In this document: piece after piece, positions 21,913-36,865 of the stretch | How positions within the stretch are numbered: position 1 is the first letter of the stretch | How the letters are laid out: the number at the start of each line of letters is the position of its first letter | Origin: Leptospira interrogans | GTDB taxonomy: Bacteria; Spirochaetota; Leptospiria; Leptospirales; Leptospiraceae | Reading direction: 5' to 3' | Length of the DNA: 50,339 nucleotides | Assembly: GCF_900156205.1 (NCBI RefSeq) | Contig: NZ_FTNA01000004.1 | Coordinates: forward strand, 225,906-276,244 | The notes under the pieces: generated by a model | Told to the model about the DNA's origin: nothing | Seen by the model: the letters and a program-made list of their open reading frames with translations, nothing else | The model's database searches: none | Position numbers and translations under genes: made by a program

Positions 21913-22987
21913 CCGATTCGAAACATTTTATCTGTATTGGTGATATTTCGGATCACCGCGCGAAACGTTCCCTTACTTTCCGCAGAAAAATTGATGTCAA
22001 ATAGAATAGTTTCTCCCACTGCAAAACTTCTGGAAAAGAAAATAGACTGATGATGAAAAAAGCCTACACCTTGCATGGATATATTGTCCACGTTACATTT
22101 CTCTTTGGATTCTTGAAAAAAACCAGAAGCAATGATTTCTTTAGAAATTGAGTTTGCAGTAATATTAGCAGTATTGAAATCGCTCGCACTTAGTTCCTTA
22201 TCTGAAAGAATCTGAACATAACCCAATGGAGTGTAACCTTTATATCGGATCATAATTGAAATTTCAGAAACGATACCTGATTCCAAGTTATTTACAGCAA
22301 TCAACTTTTGATATTCTGAAAATGTAAGAAATTGAAAACCAGCGCTTCCATCCGATTTCGCATAACGATCTAAAATGTAAATCGGCTTATCAAAATTGTA
22401 CATTAACCTGAGTCTGTTATCCATTTTGTCCGAAAAAAAGATACTGGAAAGAGGATAGGTTTCCTTGAGAAGTTTTGCGTGTTTTTTAACGATCCCGTCT
22501 ATCTTTTTATCGGCAAATCCGACCGCTTTCCTAACCTTATATTGATTGATGATATTCGTAAGAGTAATTTGAGATGTTGAGTCTATATGAACCCTTTTTT
22601 CAGTTCTCTGAGCGATAGTTACTTGAATCGCACTCGTAAGTAAAAGTTCCACGCTGTTTGATGGATTGTGAAGTTCAACGGTACAAAAAGCCGCAAATCT
22701 ATGATTATTATGAACTAAAAACAATTTTCGACTTTGTTCGTTAGGAGTTCCTGGAGGAAGAGTGACTACAATTCTAAAAGAATCTTTAAGACCGGCCACT
22801 CTTACGGGAAGTGGGCGATTGTCTACAAGTATCACTACGGGGAGTCTAGTAAAAAGAGATTGAAGAATTTTATGAATTCCTTCTGCGTCATTGATAAACT
22901 TATCCATGATTCTTTCGTCCGAACACGACCCGTAGATTTACGGTTCGAATATTAAACCGTAAATTTTAAGTTAGTAAAACGATTTTC

Positions 22988-25270
<2,283 letters not shown>

Positions 25271-25286
25271 AAAAGAAAATCCTCGT

Positions 25287-26410
25287 TCAATTTAAGACAG
25301 AAATCGCAGGTTCCGCAACCCGCATTTGAATACTTCCCTTGGAGATAATTCCGCCTAACAATAAATAATCGGAGTCTAAAGGATAAAACACCGCAGATTG
25401 TCCTGGAGTCACTCCTCTTACATCCTCTAGAGGATGAACGATAAGTCCCTCTTTCATTTTTGTAATTTTACAACGGATCGGAATATGTCTGTAACGAACT
25501 TGAACCCTACATTCGAGAGATTCTCCCTCGTTCAAAGGAGCAAGTCCCTGAAAGTTTAAATCGATTACGGAGAAAGATTCATTGTAGGTTTCATTCTCTT
25601 CTCCTAATATTACAGAACCGTCATCTTCGATAGAAATTACGTAAAGAGGATTTTTCCAGGCAATTCCCAGCCCCTTTCTCTGACCGATCGTAAAATTTTC
25701 ACGACCCTTGTGTTTTCCTACGATACGACCATCTTTCAATTTAAAAAACCCAGGAGTAAACTCTACGTTTTTCTTTTCTAAAAATTTTCTATAATCGTTT
25801 TCCGGAATAAAACAAATTTCTTGAGACTCTGATTTATCTGCGACAGGAAGTCCCATCCTTCTTGCAATTTGCCTCACTTCCGGTTTTGTCATTTCACCGA
25901 GAGGAAAAATTACGTTTTTAAGATTTTCTTGAGAAAGTCCGTACAAATAGTAGGCCTGATTTTTTCCAACATCAATTCCATTGGCAATCGCGTAACGCTC
26001 TCCATTACGCGCAATCCTGGCATAATGACCAGTTGCAATTTTATCGATTCCCAGCGCCTTGGCCTTTTCAAAAAGAGCCCCAAACTTCACAAAAGTATTA
26101 CATTCCACACAAGGATTTGGAGTTTTTCCATGTTGATAGTCTTCTATAAAACGATCGATCACTTTCTCTTGGAATACCTTTTCCATCTTAATTACATAAA
26201 ATGGAATTTTTAAGGAAATACCAACGTCCCTAGCATCTCGAATATCCTCTGGAGAACAGCAAGATTTTTTAGTAGTATCGCAGGCAGGAGCTTCGTATTC
26301 CCAAGTTCTCAGATTGACTCCAATCACTTCGTATCCATCTTCCATGAGCAAACCGGCTGTTACAGCACTATCCACCCCTCCACTCATTGCCACTATGATT
26401 TTTCCTTTGC

Positions 26411-26414
<4 letters not shown>
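25287..26414 (-). CDS. mnmA: tRNA-specific 2-thiouridylase MnmA
   Basis: Thiolates U34 of tRNA-Lys, -Glu and -Gln using ATP and a relay persulfide. Length is 375 residues, normal for MnmA. The N-terminal PP-loop is IIVAMSGGVDSAVTAGLL (5-22). The first catalytic Cys is in KTPNPCVECNTFVKFG (~96-110), the second in SESQEICFIPENDYRKFL (~195-212). The C-terminal barrel (~285-370) has GVTPGQSAVFY. The ATG overlaps the stop of the retropepsin-like gene by 4 nt, so translation is likely coupled. Function confident. Confidence 0.97.
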
Positions 26415-27567
<1,153 letters not shown>

Positions 27568-27880
27568 ACTGTATTGATCGGCATATTTTCCAAAAAGAAA
27601 AGTTTTTCTATAGTTTATTTTAAAAACTTTTTTAAACTCCGATCTTTAATAAACTTAGACCGGAGTTCAGAAAAAGTAGTAGTTCCTACATTTTTAGAAT
27701 TTATCTGTAAAATCAGTATTTGTGGTAGCTCCCACATTCTTTTATAAAAAAGGTTCAGCTTATTTATAAAAGCCTAGTTAACGTGAGTTCGGCATAAGAA
27801 AGTTGGACAATTTTTTCTAAAAGTAGTAGTTCCTACATTTATTTATAAAAATGATTTCTATATAACTTTTTAGTTTTTAC

Positions 27881-27950
27881 TCAGAATTATATAAAAGAGT
27901 ACCAATTAAAGACTATGATAAAAATTTAAGAAAATCAATTTTATAGAGGT
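27881..27950. repeat. ~92-bp dispersed element, partial copy
   Basis: TCAGAATTATATAAAAGAG, ...ACTATGATAAAAATTTAAG and AATCAATTTTATAGAGG keep the order of the full copies at 9715, 15625 and 36753, with the middle shortened. A second truncated start (ACTCAGAACTACATAAAG) follows at once. Confidence 0.6.
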
Positions 27951-28254
27951 TACTCAGAACTACATAAAGTACTTTATTTAATAAGTTTACGCCTTAATCA
28001 TGTAAATTCGGTGTAAGAAAGTTCAGGTGAATTCGGCGTCGCCAGACCCTACTTTCAACTCCGATCAACAAATTGAGGGTTCGATTCAAAACAAAATCTT
28101 TTACCAAATTCAATTTGTTATAGAACACAATCCGTCAAACGATCCATGGAAGTGGCGCTGAGTGCCCATAGAAGCGAGAAGCTTTAATTTGAAAGTGTGT
28201 TCTGCTGAGTTCCCCCACAAGTTGAATAGGATTTTAGAATCAAAATGAACTCAA

Positions 28255-28440
28255 CAGAACGGGCTTTCTATGGATCGCCGTTCTGGGCTCAAAAAGGCAC
28301 ATTTTTCAAGTGTTCCGACAAGAACGAGTCTTTTTACTTGCAAAAAGTATGTTTTTCTGATAAAGAAAACCTTTCCACCTCCTCCCCCACCCAAAAATAG
28401 AAAAAACTCAACACAACACTCTCTATGAATCGCGTTGTGA
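28255..28440. repeat. Hairpin-rich block, copy 1, shared with the right edge of the window
   Basis: Bases 28267-28417 match 50185-50339; the first ~100 bp are almost identical (TCTATGGATCGCCGTTCTGG through AAAAAGTATGTTTTTCTGAT). Two related stem-loops frame it: CAGAACGG/CCGTTCTG (28255-28262 with 28278-28285) and CACAAC/GTTGTG (28412-28417 with 28434-28439). Both have TCTATG.ATCG in the loop and ACTCAAC before the stem. Confidence 0.8.
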
Positions 28441-29025
28441 GGTGGGAACTAGTTTTACAGAGGATTTGTCGTAATTCCGACAGATTTATATTGAGATCAA
28501 ATACTTGTGGGGTTGGTGATGACTGAGTTCCCCCACATGATTCCTTTCGCGTTATTACTGAATTCACATTATTTTAAGATTTTGCGGGAATTCCTGCAAA
28601 AATCGTCTCAAATAACTACTTGTATAAGTTTTTAACCGCCTTTCTTTACTAGAATTTTTGTAAGAGTTCCCACATTTCCAAAGTTTAACCGTGAAATTGA
28701 GAGTATTTATATGTTCTTATTCAGAGCAATAAAGTAAAATGCTCCAAACGAGAATTCGACTTTAAATTCATTAGTATTCTATTATATATAGGAATAGGCT
28801 ACAAAATAGAACCACACATTTATTTTTTACCTTAAAAACAAACATTTAAGAAAAGAATTTTTTAAGTGGAACTTTTGCTCATCGCTAACATGAACAAACA
28901 AAAATCTTTTTAAAATTAAATTTAAAAAACTTCAATTGAAACCAAAATCAAATGTTTGATTCAAATCCTAGTTTTAAAAATGGTCATCGACTTTAAAATT
29001 CATTCTATAGCAATAGTAGTTTTCT

Positions 29026-30084
<1,059 letters not shown>

Positions 30085-30237
30085 ACGGTTGGTTCTCCAG
30101 TCTCTATACTAAGGGAGTATTTTCCAATTTTACACCGAATATATTCGGCAATTTTTTTCATTCTGGTGATATTTCTTTTTTACGAAGATTATCAGACCAA
30201 TTTTTCACAAAAATCAATTCTTTTTGTCGATTTATTC

Positions 30238-30265
30238 TTGCTTTCAAGACCTATCCACCAATACT
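30238..30265 (+). promoter_or_regulatory. Possible promoter of the initiator tRNA
   Basis: TTGCTT (30238-30243), a 16-nt spacer and AATACT (30260-30265), ending 13 nt before the tRNA. The match to sigma-70 consensus is weak (3/6 and 4/6); position is the main argument. Confidence 0.3.
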
Positions 30266-30274
30266 TGCCCGTAG

Positions 30275-30889
<615 letters not shown>

Positions 30890-31663
30890 TTAAACTCCCA
30901 ACTCTTTAGAACGATTTGCTGCAGCTTTTACCGCCTCTAAAACCGCATTGCTAAATCCATTTTTTTCCAATTCCACAAGCCCAGCTATCGTAGTTCCTCC
31001 TGGAGAAGTTACTTTATTTTTCCACACTTCTGGATGAGTTGTCGGATCTTTCTCTCTTTCTTTTCTAAGAAGCTGTGCAGAACCGATCACTGTTTGTATG
31101 CTGAGATCCAACGCTTCTTGATACCCCAAGCCGGAAAGAACGCCACCTTCTGCTAAAGCTTGTATAAATTTAAAAACATAGGCCGGGCCCGATCCGGAAA
31201 GTCCAGTAACCGCGTCCATGAGAGTCTCACTACCGAGTTTTACAGAATGTCCTAAAGGCTGAAAGATCTCGGAAACGGTTTCGTATAACTCTTCGTCTCC
31301 GAAAAATCCGATCGCCCCTTCTGAAACTAGTAAAGGTAAATTAGGCATTACCCTCACTACATTGGATCCCGTCGGAAGATTTTTTAGAATTGTATCGATA
31401 TGAATTCCAGCGGCAACGGATATAATTTTTTTAGGAACTTTGATTTGTCTTAAAAGTTCAATCACCTTTCCAGGTTTTACACAAACGAGTATTAAATCGG
31501 ACTTAGAAACAAATTCATCCCAGGAAGATATAAGTTCTATCTTTTGATTGGAAATTATATAAGGATCATATCCCAATACTTGTGTCGGATAACGTTCTTT
31601 AAGAGAGAAATAAATTGCTCCTCCCATATTTCCACAACCCGCAATTCCTATCGTATATTTCAT
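30890..31663 (-). CDS. proC: Pyrroline-5-carboxylate reductase
   Basis: Reduces pyrroline-5-carboxylate to proline with NAD(P)H, the last step of proline synthesis. The N-terminal Rossmann motif is IGIAGCGNMGGAI. The C-terminal dimerisation domain has the ProC signature LSGSGPAYVFKFIQAL (~165-180) and TSPGGTTIAGL. The frame is open upstream, but the ATG at 31663 is the natural start: it lies one base past the TGA of the YggS gene, with GGAG upstream, and begins exactly at the Rossmann strand. Length 257, slightly short of the usual ~270. Last gene of a three-gene operon with yggS, a very common pairing. Confidence 0.96.
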   Translation of the reverse strand: MKYTIGIAGCGNMGGAIYFSLKERYPTQVLGYDPYIISNQKIELISSWDEFVSKSDLILVCVKPGKVIELLRQIKVPKKIISVAAGIHIDTILKNLPTGSNVVRVMPNLPLLVSEGAIGFFGDEELYETVSEIFQPLGHSVKLGSETLMDAVTGLSGSGPAYVFKFIQALAEGGVLSGLGYQEALDLSIQTVIGSAQLLRKEREKDPTTHPEVWKNKVTSPGGTTIAGLVELEKNGFSNAVLEAVKAAANRSKELGV

Positions 31664-31664
31664 A

Positions 31665-32333
<669 letters not shown>

Positions 32334-32334
32334 A

Positions 32335-33063
32335 TTACTCTTTTGTTTTTAGCCTCTCCATTTCTCTTTCTAACTTTTGAACCCTTTTTTCTAAACTTTT
32401 TCGATCTACTTTATGAGTTTTATGTTTTTTCTTTGTATGAGAAATTCCTAATTTTCTCTCTAAACGATCCACTCTGTTTTCTAAGGATCGAATTTTTTTT
32501 CCAGTTTTAGAGGTAGAATGTTTTTTCATCTTAGATTTTTTAGGAAAACGTCTTTCAGTCTTTCGATCGACTTTTTCGAACTTGTTTTCCCAATCTTTCA
32601 TCCTTTCCTTTTTGGGTTCTTCTTTGTAGACGTTTGTTTCTTCTTTAGGTACGTTAGTCGAAACTTCCTGCGTTTTTTCTTTAGCCTTTCCCTTGTTTAC
32701 ATTTTTATAATTGTTTGTTTCTTCCCTCAATTTCTCTTCAGGAATCACACCTTGTTTTGTTTCCTCAGCCCAGTCTTCCTGAACCGCTTTGTTAGGCGGT
32801 AAACTTTCAGATTCATGATTGGAAAACTCTCCTGGAACTTTCTTTTCCGTCGGAAGAGTATTTAGATCGTTGTGAGACTCTGAGTTTACATCTGGGCTTA
32901 AGATCACTCTATCAATTTTTGAATTGTTTGAAACTTCCTCACTTTCCTTCTTTTTTAAAAACTTAGAAATATCTTCCCGGAAAAGATAACTATAAACGAT
33001 CAACGATCCTAGGAGCAAAACTAAGATTCCGGAAAGTAGAATTTTCAACTGGTCTCTTCTCAT
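32335..33063 (-). CDS. Single-pass membrane protein with charged repeats and C-terminal coiled coils
   Basis: A 242-residue protein of unrecognised family. One transmembrane segment near the N-terminus (residues ~7-27, ILLSGILVLLLGSLIVYSYL) is followed by a long hydrophilic Lys/Glu-rich region (~35-160) with repeated K-E-E-T-N-x-Y-K elements. Two coiled-coil heptad stretches close it (IRSLENRVDRLERKLG ~187-202 and KSLEKRVQKLEREMERLK ~222-239). The topology suggests an inner-membrane anchor with a long periplasmic or cytoplasmic rod. It is first of an operon with yggS and proC; the link to proline or PLP metabolism is unclear. Confidence 0.8.
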   Translation of the reverse strand: MRRDQLKILLSGILVLLLGSLIVYSYLFREDISKFLKKKESEEVSNNSKIDRVILSPDVNSESHNDLNTLPTEKKVPGEFSNHESESLPPNKAVQEDWAEETKQGVIPEEKLREETNNYKNVNKGKAKEKTQEVSTNVPKEETNVYKEEPKKERMKDWENKFEKVDRKTERRFPKKSKMKKHSTSKTGKKIRSLENRVDRLERKLGISHTKKKHKTHKVDRKSLEKRVQKLEREMERLKTKE

Positions 33064-33094
33064 GGGTATACCTGTTTTTTAATATCGGTTTTTA

Positions 33095-33129
<35 letters not shown>

Positions 33130-33132
33130 CTT

Positions 33133-33891
33133 GTGAGAATATTGTTTTTCTCGGTAATTTTATTTGCCCTTTGTTTTTTGGAATCGGCTCTGGGAAGGAT
33201 AGAACTTTCCTCTTCTCCAGTAAAAAGAGACGAAGATGAAATGAGTCGAGTTTTGATTTTAGAAAAGATACTCTCGGATTGGAAACAATACAATCTTTTT
33301 CTTGTGGATTCATTTGAAGGTTCCAGGCCTTGGGAAATTTATAGAGGAGTTTCATTTTTAAACGAAATTCGTTTTAACTCTCAGATTCCAGAAAATTCTG
33401 CCTTTTCTAAAGAAAGAGAATTTTATCCCACTCTTTCTACTGCAAACGACTATCACTCTATGATGATTCAGACCTTTTTCGAAAATCCGAAACACTCACA
33501 TTTAGAAATTCGCCCGAAAGAAAAAATCAGACTCCCAATCGGAATCCCTACTCGAATTTTTTTTTGGATGTATGCCAATTCTCAAAACGCAAAATTAGAA
33601 TTGGTTCTTCATCAGCATAAATCCAAAGAAATCGTAATTGATTTAGGAGATTTGAGTTTTGACGGTTGGAAACGGATTGAGAAAAAATTAGAAATCCCAG
33701 CTCAGAATATAAAACTCAATCGAAATCTACGTTATCCGTTCGAAGTTGCAGAAATTCGTTTGATCCCAGGCCCATTTCAGAAAAAGGGAGAATTTGTTTT
33801 TTATCTGGATCGTATGGGTATTCTAATCGATACGAGAGATGAAAGTTATCCCGGTGCGGAGATCAAAGATAATTGGGGAACTGGTCTCTAA
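33133..33891 (+). CDS. FlaA-family flagellar filament outer-layer-like protein
   Basis: A 252-residue exported protein. The N-terminal signal (MRILFFSVILFALCFLESALG) begins at GTG 33133; no ATG is available upstream. The body follows the spirochaete FlaA pattern: LFLVDSFEGSRPWEIYRGV (~54-72, like the LxDFE..W opening) and, most diagnostic, GIPTRIFFWMYANSQNAKLE, IDLGDLSFDGWKRIE and a terminal FYLDRMGILID strand (~135-245). FlaA proteins sheath the periplasmic flagellar filament. No other flagellar gene is in the window, so this may be an isolated paralog. Its 3' end overlaps the convergent HAD gene by 29 bp. Confident of family, not of role. Confidence 0.82.
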   Translation: MRILFFSVILFALCFLESALGRIELSSSPVKRDEDEMSRVLILEKILSDWKQYNLFLVDSFEGSRPWEIYRGVSFLNEIRFNSQIPENSAFSKEREFYPTLSTANDYHSMMIQTFFENPKHSHLEIRPKEKIRLPIGIPTRIFFWMYANSQNAKLELVLHQHKSKEIVIDLGDLSFDGWKRIEKKLEIPAQNIKLNRNLRYPFEVAEIRLIPGPFQKKGEFVFYLDRMGILIDTRDESYPGAEIKDNWGTGL

Positions 33892-34480
33892 AAAATTCTC
33901 CGAGTTGAGAAGGTTTTTTCGGATCGAATTGAAATGTATCCCATCCTATATAACCCGCCGCCTCTACGTTAGTCGCATTGTCATCTATCAAAACATAACG
34001 CATACCTGGATAATCGGTTTGAATCCATTGAAAATACTCTTCTGCTGGCTTTCTAACGCCTAGTTCACAGGAAAAATACAACTGATCAAATTGAGAAAAT
34101 ACTTCCTGCATTTCAGTAAACTTTTGAAGTTCTTTATACCAGACGGAGTAATTACTTGCTAATACTATTTTATTTCCGTTTGCCTTGAGTAGTTTTACAA
34201 TTTCTACCGTTTCCGGTATCAATCGTATTTTGCTAAACATAAAATCTTTGATCTTTTTAGGATCTGGTAAACCACCGTTTCTATATTCCGGCAGATAAAA
34301 TCTTTCTAAAAATTCGTCCTCTTCAATTTGTCCTTTTTCAAATTCTATAAACGCGTTTCTTTCTCTTCCCTGAATAAATTTTTCTCTCGATTCGTTTGGG
34401 AGCATTTTATAGAGTGCAGAATGGAAAGGATCTTTAATTAAAGTATCCATCAAATCAAATGCAAATAAAACTCCGCTCAT
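33863..34480 (-). CDS. HAD-superfamily hydrolase (class IA-like)
   Basis: A cytoplasmic HAD phosphatase-like protein. Motif I is FAFDLMDTLI (nucleophile Asp and second Asp), motif II IVLASNYS, motif III the Lys in GVRKPAEEYF, motif IV VLIDDNATNVEAA. A helical cap lies between motifs I and II. All catalytic positions are present, so it is likely active; the substrate is not deducible. The frame extends to a TTG at 34504, but the ATG at 34480 gives a normal distance to motif I. The starts of this gene and of divergent waaA are only 6 bp apart, so each promoter must lie inside the other's coding region or farther upstream. It overlaps the FlaA-family gene tail to tail. Confidence 0.9.
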   Translation of the reverse strand: MSGVLFAFDLMDTLIKDPFHSALYKMLPNESREKFIQGRERNAFIEFEKGQIEEDEFLERFYLPEYRNGGLPDPKKIKDFMFSKIRLIPETVEIVKLLKANGNKIVLASNYSVWYKELQKFTEMQEVFSQFDQLYFSCELGVRKPAEEYFQWIQTDYPGMRYVLIDDNATNVEAAGYIGWDTFQFDPKKPSQLGEFFRDQFPNYL

Positions 34481-34486
34481 AGAACT

Positions 34487-35743
34487 ATGATTTTTCTTTA
34501 TCAAATCCTGACGATCTTTCTTCTTATTTTTGTTGTTCCGATTTCTTTCTTATTTCCTTCCGCGAGACTTTTTTTTAGAAAACGTTCTGCAGATAAGAAA
34601 AAAATTCTTTCTAAGTCACTGGACCTTTCCGGTAAATATACTGTTTGGCTTCACGCTGCTTCGGTTGGTGAATTGGACCAGTGTAAGGCACTTGCACTTG
34701 AATTTAGAAAAAACGATCCTTCTGCATTTTTAATTCAATCTGTTTTTTCGGATAGTGTAAGAGATTCTCAATTAGAAGCATTTCCAGCGGATGAAACTTT
34801 TCATCTTCCGATCGATCTTCCTTTTAGTTATGATTGGATTTTTTCCCGTTTTCACCCTAAGGTTTTAGTTTTGATGGCTTGGGATACCTGGCCAAATTTA
34901 GTAATTTCTGCAAATAGATTTAACACCAAAGTAGTGTTAGGTTCTGCGGTAATCGGAAATCGTAAAAAAGGGATTATGGGCAAATTGACTAAATCCGTTT
35001 TTAAACATCTGGATGGAATTTTTCCTTCTCACGAATCTTTTTACGATGTTTTTCGTTCTTTGGTCCCGGATCAAATTCCTGTAAAGGTGTTAGGTGATAC
35101 TAGATTCGATTCCGTTCTCAAAAAAATCGAAGACAATGCTAAAATTTTTAAAAAACCTAAAAATTATCCGTATTCTAAAATTATACTTTTTGCATCTACT
35201 TACGAACCCTGCGAAAACTTAATCGTTTCTCTTTATGAACTCATCCGTTCAAAAAACCCTGCCTTATTAGACAATTTTGCATTTTGGATTTTTCCCCATA
35301 AAACTTCTCCCGATAGGATTATTTCTATAGAACACAAACTACAAGATGCAAATATAATTTACCAAACCTGGACTTCTACTCCTTTTGAAAACCTGACGGC
35401 TCAGACAATCGTATTTGACGTGTTAGGCGTATTAGCATTTGCGTATCAAGCAGCGGATTTTGCCTATGTGGGAGGTGCACTTCACAATAGAGTGCACAAC
35501 ATTTTGGAACCAGCTACTTTTGGCCTGCCTCTGATGACCGGCCCTAAAATTTATAATTCTCCAGAAGCTATGATTTTGGAAAAATCGGGCAGTCTATTTA
35601 TCGTCTCCGAAGCGGAAGACATATTCCAAATTTTGAATTTGTCTGAAAACGATCTGGAAACGATTCGAAAACAAAACTGGGAATTCGTCCAATCGGGGCG
35701 AGGAGCGGCGAAAAGATTGTATGAAGAGATTCGGAAGTTATAA
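34487..35743 (+). CDS. waaA: 3-deoxy-D-manno-octulosonate (Kdo) transferase
   Basis: Adds Kdo from CMP-Kdo to the lipid A precursor in LPS core synthesis. A 418-residue protein with the N-terminal membrane anchor usual for KdtA/WaaA (FLYQILTIFLLIFVVPISFLF), then TVWLHAASVGELDQCKAL (~52-69), where the Glu of the SVGE motif is the catalytic base. The C-terminal GT-B half has IFPHKTSPDR (~265), YVGGALHNRVHNILEPATFG (~330) and GPKIYNSPEA. Length and motif order match the family. Only one gene of the pathway is present here. Start as given fits the anchor; no ribosome site is obvious. Confidence 0.95.
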   Translation: MIFLYQILTIFLLIFVVPISFLFPSARLFFRKRSADKKKILSKSLDLSGKYTVWLHAASVGELDQCKALALEFRKNDPSAFLIQSVFSDSVRDSQLEAFPADETFHLPIDLPFSYDWIFSRFHPKVLVLMAWDTWPNLVISANRFNTKVVLGSAVIGNRKKGIMGKLTKSVFKHLDGIFPSHESFYDVFRSLVPDQIPVKVLGDTRFDSVLKKIEDNAKIFKKPKNYPYSKIILFASTYEPCENLIVSLYELIRSKNPALLDNFAFWIFPHKTSPDRIISIEHKLQDANIIYQTWTSTPFENLTAQTIVFDVLGVLAFAYQAADFAYVGGALHNRVHNILEPATFGLPLMTGPKIYNSPEAMILEKSGSLFIVSEAEDIFQILNLSENDLETIRKQNWEFVQSGRGAAKRLYEEIRKL

Positions 35744-35774
35744 TTTTTTCTCAGCCAAAAGTTTTTGCTTAAGG

Positions 35775-35945
<171 letters not shown>

Positions 35946-36078
35946 TTAATTATTGATAAAAAAATGTTTAGACTTCTCTTTTCGAAAATTCTGCTCGAAT
36001 TTTTTTTATTTTTAGGGTTATCTTCGAAATTCAATGACAACAGTCATTCTGTCCAATCCCCGGCGGAAAATCCTAGTT

Positions 36079-36335
36079 TTACGATTTGCATCGACAAAAC
36101 TTCCATTTTTTATATTTTAATTTTATTTCTTTTTTGTTTTGTGTCTGGAACGGAAATGTTAGGTTCGGAGGATAAATTAGAAAATTATAAACAAATCCGA
36201 AAATGTAGCCAAAAATTAGAATCCTGTTTGAAAAAATGTAACTAAGAATTCCCTCATTTTCGAAACTCTCAACTCGGTCCTTGTAAAGACACCTGCGTTC
36301 AAATAAGTAAGAAACAAGAAGGTTGCTTAATTTAA
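36079..36335 (+). pseudogene. Remnant of a small exported Cys-rich protein gene with an in-frame stop
   Basis: One plus-strand frame reads a hydrophobic signal-like stretch (IFYILILFLFCFVSGT), then KLENYKQIRKCSQKLESCLK and KCN, a TAA at 36243-36245, and, in the same frame, GPCKDTCVQISKKQEGC to a second TAA at 36333-36335. The C-x6-C-x3-C and C-x3-C-x8-C spacings on both sides of the stop look like one helical-hairpin Cys protein interrupted by a nonsense change. No start codon with a ribosome site was found upstream, and repeats flank both sides. Family not recognised. Confidence 0.5.
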
Positions 36336-36339
36336 CGTA

Positions 36340-36440
36340 AGTTTGGCGTAAGAAAACAAGAAAGAATTTTCTAAAAGTATGAGTTCCTACAATTTCAGAA
36401 TTTGTTCTTAAAATCGTGATTTGCGGGGTTCCCACATTTT
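36340..36440. repeat. GTGGGAACT-family unit, inverted
   Basis: AAAGAATTTTCTAAAAGTAT, GAGTTCCTACAATTTC and GGGGTTCCCACATTTTAGG are the reverse complement of the unit seen at 4741-4866, joined to a GTAAGTTTGGCGTAAG module. Confidence 0.65.
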
Positions 36441-36752
36441 AGGAATAGATTTGTAAAGTTCGGATTCCAATTTTTTTCAGAAAAATGAAAAAACTATTTT
36501 GCAGAACCCGAACGCATGAAAATAACACGGTGCTGAGTTTATTTCAAAACTTAAAATGTGGAAAACTCACGCAGAAATTATAGTGATAAAAGATACTAAT
36601 CTTTTTTACAAAACCTGTTTGAACACAATACATTAGTTTTGCTATTTAGCTATAAAATAACAAATCGTATGGCGTAATCGATGTGAACTCACACATTTTA
36701 TTGAATATTCAAAAATGATTCATCTTAAGTTTTTAGAACAAGTCTCAATTAC

Positions 36753-36844
36753 TCATAACTATATAACACAGTACCAATATTTTTTTTTGAAACAGGATTT
36801 TATAATTAAAATTTACGACACTCAATTTTATAGGGATAGGTAAT
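36753..36844. repeat. ~92-bp dispersed element, copy 3
   Basis: TCATAACTATATAACACAG to ACTCAATTTTATAGGG and a TAAT end. Same length and ends as copies 1 and 2; the interior is more diverged. Confidence 0.7.
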
Positions 36845-36865
36845 AAAACATAACTTTTAAGATTC

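Larger units (their letters stand above)
27568..29025. other. 1.46-kb repeat-rich gap
   Basis: No gene recognised. Contains GTAGTTCC/GTGGTAGCTCCCAC fragments (27679-27745), a GTGAGTTCGGCATAAG module plus GTAGTAGTTCCTAC (27779-27850), a partial ~92-bp element (27881-27950), and the hairpin-rich block shared with the right edge (28255-28440). A 77-codon minus-strand frame at 28334-28567 lies inside the last block and is not called. Confidence 0.6.

Noticed and set aside
28334..28567. 77-codon minus-strand gene
   Set aside because: Most of it lies in the hairpin-rich repeat also found at the right edge, where the frame is not kept intact.
36079..36435. 118-codon minus-strand gene
   Set aside because: The frame is opposite the Cys-rich remnant and begins in a GTGGGAACT-family repeat. 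The plus strand gives the more sensible protein.
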